Assembly (NCBI RefSeq): GCF_033842475.1
Contig: NZ_JAWXYB010000008.1
Coordinates: 1-64,000, forward strand
DNA: 64,000 bases
Origin: Acidiphilium acidophilum
Lineage (GTDB): Bacteria > Pseudomonadota > Alphaproteobacteria > Acetobacterales > Acetobacteraceae
Direction of reading: 5' to 3'
A model generated the notes under the pieces. The model saw only the letters and a program-made list of their open reading frames with translations, did no database searches and was not told the origin of the DNA. Positions 25,267 to 31,927 of the stretch are shown here, in pieces; positions within the stretch are counted from its first letter, which is position 1, and every line of letters starts with the position of its first letter. A program made the position numbers and the translations under genes.

Positions 25267-25305
25267 ATTATCGCGCGTGGTGGAATTGTTCGGGGCTATA
25301 TCGGT
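25267..25305 (+). repeat. 39-bp dispersed repeat, copy 3
   Basis: ATTATCGCGCGTGGTGGAAT then TGTTCGGGGCTATATCGGT. The right end overlaps the last codons and stop of the exonuclease-phosphatase family gene, so that gene ends inside the repeat. Confidence 0.85.
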
Positions 25306-25916
25306 TCCAGGTCCATCAGGATCGGCCGATGGTCAGACTTGCCATAGGCCAGCGAAACCGCATTCGTGCAGCGTAGGCCGCGGATCAGACACCGATCAAG
25401 TCGTAATGGCACCAGACCTTTGGCCCGATGGGTCGCGCAGCGTGGGCCGACATCGGCAAAACCGGTCAGACTGAGCGTTCCGAGGGCGTTGAAATCACCG
25501 ATCACCGCATGAAGTTGCTCGTGAGCACGGAGCAGGTGGCGAAGCTGACGACGGTTGGCGATCTGGCCATGATCCAGATGCACGGTGGCGATCTGAAGTC
25601 CGTCAAGACAGACGATGAGGGCGAGGCGGGCATCAATCAGCCGAAACAGCGGGACCGGCAGGTCAAATTTACTGGCCACCGGGAGGGGTTCCACCGTCGT
25701 GGTGAAGCGACGGGGACTCCAGACGGCGAGGCCGTAAAGTTGTCCCGACATCGCCTTGCGTACACAGAACCCGCCGAGCTGCCGTGTCAGCGCGTCAGCC
25801 GGGAGAGTGGCTTCCTGCATTAGAACCAGGTCGGGTCGATGGGTCTCCACGAGACGGCCGAGATCGTCGATCCCGGCCCCATTCTGCCACAGTAAATTCC
25901 AGCTCACGACGCGCAT
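25296..25916 (-). CDS. Endonuclease/exonuclease/phosphatase family protein
   Basis: A 206-residue protein of the EEP superfamily of metal-dependent phosphoesterases. Motifs in order: RVVSWNLLWQNG (Asn), DLVLMQEAT (Glu), a His in TVHLDHGQIANRRQL, VIGDFNALG (Asp and Asn) and the terminal KSDHRPILMDL (Asp-His). All catalytic residues are present although the protein is short for the family. The substrate could be a nucleic acid or a phospholipid. The C-terminus is encoded within repeat copy 3, which may have replaced the original end. Confidence 0.85.
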   Translation of the reverse strand: MRVVSWNLLWQNGAGIDDLGRLVETHRPDLVLMQEATLPADALTRQLGGFCVRKAMSGQLYGLAVWSPRRFTTTVEPLPVASKFDLPVPLFRLIDARLALIVCLDGLQIATVHLDHGQIANRRQLRHLLRAHEQLHAVIGDFNALGTLSLTGFADVGPRCATHRAKGLVPLRLDRCLIRGLRCTNAVSLAYGKSDHRPILMDLEPI

Positions 25917-26120
25917 GCCGCTTTATCGGCGGTCAAGGACCCGCAAGCAATCGACGCGGGCGAGGGGAGGGGAGGGATGGGGGAGCGCACACGAAAGTAG
26001 CATTTACGTACGCCTATCCGAAAAACGAGGATTTGCCAGACAAACCCAGAAGTGTCCGACAACCTGACATGCCGACGAGATTGTGGATAAAACAGTTTCC
26101 GGACAAGAAAGCTGAAAAAT

Positions 26121-27473
26121 GATTGAGCAACCTGATGTCTGGAAAATAGGGCGAGCGGGGGTCAGGCATCCTGGTAGTCCCACTTGATGTAGCCCTTGGT
26201 GTCGGCGGCCCATTTTTCATCGATTTCGACGAGGACGGCGCTGACGAGGCGTTCGAGGGAGGCTTCGTTGGGGAAGACCCTGATTTTGGTGGTGCGGCGT
26301 TTGAGTTCCTGCTGGATGCCGCGTTCCATGGGGTTGGAAGTGCGAAGCCGGCGCTGGTGGGGTTCTGGCAGTGTGAAGACGGTGAGGCCTTCGGGGATAT
26401 TTCGTTCGAGCCAATCGGCGAGCTTTGGTGCGGTGTCGCGATAGGCATTGACGAGGGTTGTGAGAGCGATCTGGGCAGCGGCGAGGGAATTTGCGTTCCA
26501 GACGGTCCGGAGTTCTGCGCCGATGCGTTTGCGGATGGCGTGGTTGGGGGCGTGGTGGATGGCGTTTTGGGCGAGGTGGAACTGGCATCGTTGCCAGTGT
26601 GCGGCGCCGAAGACGGCGCGGCGTGCGGCGTGCAATCCGGCATGGTCATCGGAGACGATGAATTCGACGCCTCGCAGGCCACGCTGATGGAGGCTTTCGA
26701 GGAAGGCACGCCAATGGACTTCGGCCTCGGAAAGGGCGACCGAGACGCCGAGGACACGGCGGCGTTCATCGGGTCCGATGCCGATGGCCGAGAGCACGGC
26801 GGCATCGCGGACGACGCCATTATCGCGCATTTTTTCATATCTGGCGTCGAGGATGAGGTAGCGGATCTCGGCGAGGGGTCGGGTGCGCCAGGCGGCGAGT
26901 TCGTCATCGAGCAGCTTGCTGGCGCGGCTGACCTGAGCGGAGGAGAGGCTTTCGATGCCGAATTCGCGCATGACGGCCTCGACGTCGCGGGTGGAGACGC
27001 CTTTGATGTACATTTCGGCGACGGCGACCATGACGGCGCGGACCGAGCGTCGGCCGCGTTCGAGGGACTGTGGGTAGAAGGGTTCGCCCACGTGACCGGC
27101 GGTTTTGGGGACATCGACGGTGATCGACCCGGCCGGGGTATCGATCCGCTTGGGCTTGTAGCCATTGGCGTAACCCTGACGATCGGGGTTGCGCTCGTAG
27201 TGACTGGCGTGGAGGAAGCGTTCGCGCTCGATCTGCATGGCGAGTTCGAAGGTCCTGGCAAATACCGTGGCGATATCGCCTGCGCCGTTTTCGATCAGAT
27301 GTTCCAAAAGTGCCTCGATAATCGTATCCTTTTTGGCGTCCATTCATCGGTCTCCATGTTGGTGTGAACAACTGCATGGAATACCAGAATGAACAGCCCT
27401 TGCCGGGGCATGCCCCGGCAAGGGCACCAACTCCCAACCCAAAATGAATTTCCAGACGTCAGGTTACACCACC
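26121..27473 (-). mobile_element. IS256-family insertion sequence, copy 1
   Basis: A complete 1353-bp element. Terminal inverted repeats are GATTGAGCAACCTGATGTCT (left) and GGTGGTGTAACCTGACGTCT (right, reverse complement). A perfect 8-bp target duplication, TGAAAAAT, flanks it at 26113-26120 and 27474-27481. It encodes one intact transposase. Its body appears identical to copy 2 at 48145-49497, indicating recent transposition. Confidence 0.95.
26162..27343 (-). CDS. IS256-family transposase, copy 1
   Basis: A 393-residue mutator-type transposase. The DDE residues are in YLILDARYEKMRDNG (first Asp), EFIVSDDHAGLHAARR (second Asp) and SNPMERGIQQELKRRT (Glu). The C/H-type insertion AHWQRCQFHLAQN is typical of the family. 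Length and motifs are complete and no frameshift is seen, so the element should be active. An open antisense frame covers most of the gene and is a composition artefact. Confidence 0.95.
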   Translation of the reverse strand: MDAKKDTIIEALLEHLIENGAGDIATVFARTFELAMQIERERFLHASHYERNPDRQGYANGYKPKRIDTPAGSITVDVPKTAGHVGEPFYPQSLERGRRSVRAVMVAVAEMYIKGVSTRDVEAVMREFGIESLSSAQVSRASKLLDDELAAWRTRPLAEIRYLILDARYEKMRDNGVVRDAAVLSAIGIGPDERRRVLGVSVALSEAEVHWRAFLESLHQRGLRGVEFIVSDDHAGLHAARRAVFGAAHWQRCQFHLAQNAIHHAPNHAIRKRIGAELRTVWNANSLAAAQIALTTLVNAYRDTAPKLADWLERNIPEGLTVFTLPEPHQRRLRTSNPMERGIQQELKRRTTKIRVFPNEASLERLVSAVLVEIDEKWAADTKGYIKWDYQDA

Positions 27474-27724
27474 TGAAAAATGTTCCCGCCTCGTTCACGT
27501 CTAGCGTACGTAAAACTCACTTTCGTGCCCGACCCCCTTTGGCCTCTCTTTGACCTGAGTGGCTGCGCCAGACGCCGCTACGCGGGCGGCCTACGGCGCT
27601 CCCGCGCTGCGCTCGCTCTGACGTAAATCGCGATGCGTTGTGGAGATACCGCAAAGAGGCAATGGGAAAAGAGCCGTTTGGCTGGCGTGGGGTAAAACCT
27701 CGGATCATTGACGACACAGAGCGA

Positions 27725-27752
27725 TGTATTTACGTTTATACATTGATATACA
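27725..27752 (+). promoter_or_regulatory. Palindromic operator/promoter candidate before the phd-vapC pair
   Basis: TGTATTTACGTTTATACATT followed by GATATACA contains the inverted ends TGTAT and ATACA and several TATA-like hexamers, 31 bases before the antitoxin start. Phd antitoxins bind such AT-rich palindromes. The rest of 27482-27782 has no gene; it is a degenerate flank of the IS. Confidence 0.45.
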
Positions 27753-27782
27753 GGCAATTCGACCCTTGCAGGAGCGCCGCCC

Positions 27783-28286
27783 GTGACGATCACCACACTA
27801 TCCAGCCGGGAGTTCAATCAGGACACCAGCCGGGCCAAGAAAGCCGCCTCGACAGGGCCGGTGTTCATCACCGACCGAGGCAAGCCTGCGCATGTGCTGC
27901 TCAGCATCGAGGAGTATCAGCGCATCACGGGTGGGCATCGCAAAATCGCCGACGCGCTGGCGATGCCGGGCCTGGAGGATATCGAATTTGATCCGCCCCG
28001 CGTCAGCATCGGTATCCGGCCGGCCGATTTGTCTCGATGTTTGTTCTGGATACCAACGTCGTTTCCGAACTGCGCAAAATCCGCTCAGGGAAAGCCGACC
28101 CAAACGTCGTGCAATGGGCTGACAGCGTGGATGCTGGCAGCTTGTATATATCAGCCATCACCGTTCTCGAGCTGGAAATCGGCATCTTGCAGATCGAACG
28201 GAAAGATCCGGAACAAGGCGGCGTGCTGCGCACATGGCTCGATACCCTTGTTTTGCCTGCCTTCAGGGGCCGGATTTTTGTCGTAG
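27783..28286 (+). CDS. Phd-type antitoxin with a lost stop codon
   Basis: The first 84 residues are a normal Phd/YefM antitoxin: TLSSREFNQDTSRAKKAA, then GPVFITDRGKPAHVLLSIEEYQRI, ending IEFDPPRVSIGIRPADLS. The start is a GTG with GCAGGAG upstream. At 28035-28037, where related pairs have TGATG (stop overlapping the toxin ATG), this copy has CGATG. The frame therefore continues for another 83 residues, out of frame with vapC, to 28286. The tail has no recognisable domain. A single T to C change would explain it; a sequencing error is the alternative. Confidence 0.8.
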   Translation: MTITTLSSREFNQDTSRAKKAASTGPVFITDRGKPAHVLLSIEEYQRITGGHRKIADALAMPGLEDIEFDPPRVSIGIRPADLSRCLFWIPTSFPNCAKSAQGKPTQTSCNGLTAWMLAACIYQPSPFSSWKSASCRSNGKIRNKAACCAHGSIPLFCLPSGAGFLS

Positions 28287-28465
28287 ATACGGCTGTCGCA
28301 CAGTGCTGCGGGCGCCTACATGTTCCCGATCGGCGCGCCGAGCGTGATGCTTTAATCGCCGCGACAGCGCTGGTTCATGGCATGACGGTCGTCACACGGA
28401 ACGTTGCCGATTTCGTGCCGACCGGTGTTGTGCTCCTGAACCCGTGGGATGCTTGCGCCTCATAA
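28037..28465 (+). CDS. vapC: VapC-type PIN-domain toxin
   Basis: A 142-residue PIN toxin opening MFVLDTNVVSELRK (Asp5). YISAITVLELEIGI supplies the Glu, DRRAERDALIAATALVHG the third acidic residue and VVTRNVADF the last, where the usual Asp is Asn. It ends VVLLNPWDACAS. It normally depends on the Phd-type antitoxin whose reading frame now overlaps it heavily. Confidence 0.9.
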   Translation: MFVLDTNVVSELRKIRSGKADPNVVQWADSVDAGSLYISAITVLELEIGILQIERKDPEQGGVLRTWLDTLVLPAFRGRIFVVDTAVAQCCGRLHVPDRRAERDALIAATALVHGMTVVTRNVADFVPTGVVLLNPWDACAS

Positions 28466-28543
28466 TATTTCCGGACTTCCCACCACATTCGGCCCGCCCG
28501 TCCTTCCGAAATCCGGTTGTTTTTGCAATCTCAGCCCGAAGTG

Positions 28544-28683
28544 ACGAAACGCCCCGATTTGTAGCATAGGCGGACAAACTGAGAACACGGAAGGGGGCGA
28601 ACCTCAGGGGTTCTCTGGGTTTGAGCGCGGAGGCGGTTACGGAAGCCGGAATCGCGAGGGGACGGAAAATCGGGGCGTTTCGT
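28544..28683. repeat. 17-bp perfect inverted repeat spanning 140 bp
   Basis: ACGAAACGCCCCGATTT at 28544-28560 is repeated in inverse orientation at 28667-28683. The intervening 106 bp and the rest of 28466-28753 contain no gene that I can identify. It could be a tiny non-autonomous element or a bidirectional terminator with a large loop. Confidence 0.7.
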
Positions 28684-28753
28684 TGTTTCCGGCTTTGCCA
28701 CGGCGATCGGGCATGTCGAGCCCCGGTGATTGGTGCCTCGACCGCCGGGGGGA

Positions 28754-29788
28754 TTATGGGTGGATCCCCCAGCCATAAGTCGATTTCCCCTTGGCGTAGG
28801 GATAGCAAACCGTGCCACCTTTCCTGAGTTTCCAACCAGGTTGGGTGCAGTTGGCGAGTAGCGGGATCGATCCCGCCAGATAGAGCCGGTAGGCCAGTTT
28901 GCCGTCATGGGTATTCGCCCATGATGCCCGGATGGTCTGCTGGTCATCATGCAACGCGGCCGCGGTGACGCCTGTCGTGTATCCGTCCTGCCACATTACC
29001 CGATGCGAACCATAGAAGATGACGGCGATCATGATGAGCACTGCGACGACAATGGTCCCGCCGATCTTGAGGGCACTGAGGCGCGCCTCGGTGGCATCGA
29101 TCCTGACACGGTCCTCGATGGCCTTGCTGATCGCGGTGATGGCTCTGGATCGCCATTCCTCGACCGTGGCATCGCGCGCTGCGGTGGCGCCCTCCTGCAG
29201 ATCGGTTGCCGATGCCTGAAGTGTCCTTGAGGCGGAGGCGATAGCGGTGGCAATGGCGTCCTCGATATGGGTGATGATCTGCCTTGTGTCGCCGGTGAAA
29301 GCCACGGTGGCTTGCCGGGCTGCCGTTTCGATCTGCGTGACGATCGAATTTCCCGTCTTGCTGCCGGTTGCCTCGATCGTACGGGAGAGATTGTCCTCGA
29401 TCCCCGCGATCGACCAACGCGTCTGTATCTCCGCTGCTTCGAATACACTCGATAATGCCGGTTTGGCCTGATCGATTGCCACGGCGATTATGCTGGCGGC
29501 CGTCTCGGTTGCCTCGCGTAAGGCCTCGCTGGTTCGGGTGACGTTGCCGGTCGCGACGCCGAGGGAAGCGGCGAGGGTGGATGCTGCCTGCAGATTGGTG
29601 GCGGCACTGGTGGCGTGGGCTGCCAGCACGACGAGCAGGATCCAGCCGCTATCGGTTTCCGTGAGCTTGAGGAGCCGGCCGATCCGGCGGATGCGGGTGA
29701 TGGTGATGGTATCGGGTTCAATGCCGGCGATTTCGCGATAGAGGGATGCGACATCGGGCAGGGTGCTGTCGGGTGGCGCAGAGGTCAT
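28754..29788 (-). CDS. Membrane protein of mobilization module 1
   Basis: A 344-residue protein with one hydrophobic helix near 52-72 (GWILLVVLAAHATSAAT) and a strong one near 245-265 (IGGTIVVAVLIMIAVIFYGS). A long helical region with many Ala, Glu and Gln lies between them and resembles a coiled coil. The C-terminus is probably periplasmic and contains NCTQPGWKLRKGGTVCYP with two Cys. It is last in a three-gene minus-strand operon; its ATG overlaps the preceding stop (ATGA). The equivalent slot in module 2 is the gene at 54454-55161. Not a recognised family. Confidence 0.7.
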   Translation of the reverse strand: MTSAPPDSTLPDVASLYREIAGIEPDTITITRIRRIGRLLKLTETDSGWILLVVLAAHATSAATNLQAASTLAASLGVATGNVTRTSEALREATETAASIIAVAIDQAKPALSSVFEAAEIQTRWSIAGIEDNLSRTIEATGSKTGNSIVTQIETAARQATVAFTGDTRQIITHIEDAIATAIASASRTLQASATDLQEGATAARDATVEEWRSRAITAISKAIEDRVRIDATEARLSALKIGGTIVVAVLIMIAVIFYGSHRVMWQDGYTTGVTAAALHDDQQTIRASWANTHDGKLAYRLYLAGSIPLLANCTQPGWKLRKGGTVCYPYAKGKSTYGWGIHP

Positions 29789-30537
29789 GGCATTGCACAT
29801 GCGCTGCTGGGAACACGTGACCGTCGTGGTTGACCCAGGATCGGCAGGAAGAATTCGGCACAGCGATTGCGCCATTGTTCGAGGGCAATCCGTTCGAACA
29901 AGGGCGTCGTGGTGAGGAGATGGGCCGGTGATCGATGACCGAACAGCATTGCGCGCACGGCCCAGGCGGGTGGGACGGGGAACGTAAGATAACCGGGATC
30001 ATTTCGATCGACGTCCCCCGGGCGATGACCCTCAGGATCGCGGTGTCTGGCATCGATCCGGTCAGGGCGAGAACGCCCGATGAGCCAAAGCCGATCCGGT
30101 TCCATATGCGTCAATTCGTGCAGCTCGAGTGGCGCGAGTGGCGCGTCCGGGATCACCAGGAGTGTGCTGAACGCGGTTGAAATCCGGTTGTCGGACTGGG
30201 TTCGAGCCACGCCTGATTGGTGGATCGTTGTCAGATCAGCGGACCCGCCGGTGATGATGATCATCCTCTCCCGGGTTGCGCCGATGATATCGGCGAGCTC
30301 GCTCTCTGTTGCGGCCTGTCCGGGATCGATTCTATGGATCGCGGCGGCCTCGTCGCCGATACAGAGGAGATCAGCCTGATGGTCAGGATTGGTATGGATC
30401 AGCACGAAAGCCTCGTCACGTCGCCGCCTGGCGTGATCAGCCAGCGCGATCGTCACCAGGATTTGGCCTGTCCCGGGATTGTTATTGTGCCGTGTCCCTG
30501 ACTGGTACCGCAGGATGGAGATGACCCGGCGTTTCAT
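29785..30537 (-). CDS. Degenerate ParA-like protein of mobilization module 1
   Basis: A 250-residue protein in the slot that holds a ParA-like ATPase in module 2. The N-terminal layout is kept (ISILRYQSGTRHNNN then PGTGQILVTIALADHARRRR and AFVLIHTNP), but the P-loop lysine is missing: PGTGQIL stands where GKTGKTT is found in the paralogue. The C-terminal part (FERIALEQWRNRCAEFFLPI) also resembles the paralogue. It is likely a non-ATP-binding relative. Both ends overlap neighbouring genes by four bases. Confidence 0.65.
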   Translation of the reverse strand: MKRRVISILRYQSGTRHNNNPGTGQILVTIALADHARRRRDEAFVLIHTNPDHQADLLCIGDEAAAIHRIDPGQAATESELADIIGATRERMIIITGGSADLTTIHQSGVARTQSDNRISTAFSTLLVIPDAPLAPLELHELTHMEPDRLWLIGRSRPDRIDARHRDPEGHRPGDVDRNDPGYLTFPVPPAWAVRAMLFGHRSPAHLLTTTPLFERIALEQWRNRCAEFFLPILGQPRRSRVPSSACAMP

Positions 30538-30929
30538 AGACCGTCGAGTGGCAGCGTCGCGGCATCGGATGTCGGGCGGGGGGAGGGCGTGTCGAGCAGG
30601 GTGATCTCTGGCTGCGGGAGCGATGTTTTCGGTTTTGATCTGGATTGACGGATCGGGGTCTTCACATTGCGCTGGCGCGGCTTGATCGCCTCGCGCAAGG
30701 TGGCGGCACTGACCTTGACCTGGGTATGGCGCGACAGCCATTCGGCGATTGCCGCGATGGTATATCCCTTGTCCTGCATTTCCTTGATGGCGGGTGCCAG
30801 GCTGACCAGGGCATCGCGCTTGCTGGTGATGGCGGCATCGCGCGCGTGGGGCAGGGATTTCATCTGCTCGGCGATCGCCTTGATTTCGTCCGGAGTAATT
30901 TTGAAGCCGGTATCCTTGCCAGACGCCAT
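30534..30929 (-). CDS. Small mobilization accessory protein, module 1
   Basis: A 131-residue protein; the start at 30929 follows GGCAGGAGGC. The middle part (RDALVSLAPAIKEMQDKGYT then IAAIAEWLSRHTQVKVSAATLREAI) has the pattern of a helix-turn-helix found in plasmid mobilization proteins that bind oriT. The tail is basic. It is the first gene of the minus-strand operon, next to the candidate oriT. Confidence 0.65.
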   Translation of the reverse strand: MASGKDTGFKITPDEIKAIAEQMKSLPHARDAAITSKRDALVSLAPAIKEMQDKGYTIAAIAEWLSRHTQVKVSAATLREAIKPRQRNVKTPIRQSRSKPKTSLPQPEITLLDTPSPRPTSDAATLPLDGL

Positions 30930-31275
30930 ATTGGCCTCCTGCCTTGCGGGGATGAGAAACAATCCGGCAGCTCGATCGAGTATCGGCAGATCAGGACCGC
31001 AGGATCACTTCATATTATCCAAGTCAGAGTCCGACTTCATCAAAATACGCTGTGAAGAGCGCTCAGAGGTGATGGCCTCGGCATGATCGCAGTGCATTGC
31101 TCTCGCCTGGCCCGGCTGACGGCCGGTCCAGAGGTGGGACAGGGGCGGGATAGACCGCCGATGATCAAGATCGAGCGATCTGTGAGGGGCTGGTTGAGCG
31201 TCTGGTCGATAAAGTGCTGGTATCATGGTGTGACCGTGTCGATGTTTTGGCCAAGCAAGGTCAGAAAAATGTTTT

Positions 31276-31298
31276 ACAGACCAAGGCACCCTTGTGCT
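31276..31298 (+). other. Candidate oriT core, module 1
   Basis: ACAGACCAAGGCACCCTTGT followed by GCT. The segment ACAGACCAnnGCACCCnTG is shared with the divergent intergenic region of module 2 (56752-56775), although the two regions are otherwise different. It also forms a small GCAC/GTGC hairpin. The 569-base gap 30930-31498 has no gene. A relaxase nick site is expected in this divergent gap; the exact base is not determined. Confidence 0.55.
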
Positions 31299-31498
31299 AA
31301 ACCGAGGGGCAGTTGTCGGAGCCAAGGCGAGGGTGGCATGTCTGATGGGCTGGACGCTGGGTCGGGAGATCTGAGTACAAGAAAGGCTGTTCGACCGCGC
31401 CGTGCGGGGTGCCGGTTTGGCGGTGGTCCCTGTGCCTGTGCACCTCTACGCGCCAAGCCAACATCGCGTGACGATTGGGGCGTGCGGGAGGGAGAAGC

Positions 31499-31807
31499 AT
31501 GACCGAGCGTGAGATCGCTGCATCGCTCACGGCTCTGCGTGACACGGTTGAGGGTCTGGAACGTGGTCTGCGCAAGATGCTGGATATTGAGGAGACGCAT
31601 TCGGAAATGCTGCGCCGTCTGCTGATTGCCGCTGCCGAACCGGAAAAGGATGAACAGGAGCTGAATCAGCTGATCAAACAGCTGATTGCCACGCTGAACA
31701 TACAGAGTGATGCGATCATGCAGCTCAGAGGAGATATCAACGGTCTGGCCGATACGATCGGGACCGGCGTGGCGACGGCGGTGCGGCGTGTTCTCTCGGA
31801 GGGCTGA
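31499..31807 (+). CDS. Coiled-coil protein upstream of relaxase 1
   Basis: A 102-residue protein; ATG at 31499 with GGGAGGGAG upstream. It is helical and charged: LRDTVEGLERGLRKMLDIEE then THSEMLRRLLIAAAEPEKDE. The segment LRKMLDIEETHSEML matches LRLMLETQQTHTEML in the gene before relaxase 2, so the two are paralogues. Their constant place suggests a relaxosome or oriT-binding helper. Family not recognised. Confidence 0.7.
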   Translation: MTEREIAASLTALRDTVEGLERGLRKMLDIEETHSEMLRRLLIAAAEPEKDEQELNQLIKQLIATLNIQSDAIMQLRGDINGLADTIGTGVATAVRRVLSEG

Positions 31808-31927
31808 TCGCGTTTGTTATGGTGTGCTCCATCACGACGGGAGAGCGGTGGTTCAACATGGCGATATCTGCCGTGTCCCGTGTGTCGCGTGTGTCTCGCG
31901 TGTCGTCGCGGATGATCGGATGAACCG

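Noticed and set aside
21746-25305. Integron attC sites
   Set aside because: The repeats lack the GTTRRRY core and R' and R'' arrangement of attC, and no integron integrase signature was seen in the recombinase at 2540-3346.
26014-27261. 415-codon frame on the same strand as the IS256-family transposase
   Set aside because: Pro/Ser/Ala-rich shadow frame of the transposase with no family resemblance; the repeat at 48074-49285 is the same artefact in copy 2.
26357-27367. Long open frame (336 codons) opposite the IS256-family transposase, present in both copies
   Set aside because: It is rich in Gly/Asp/Glu with no domain, lies exactly antisense to an intact transposase, and is explained by high GC at third codon positions.
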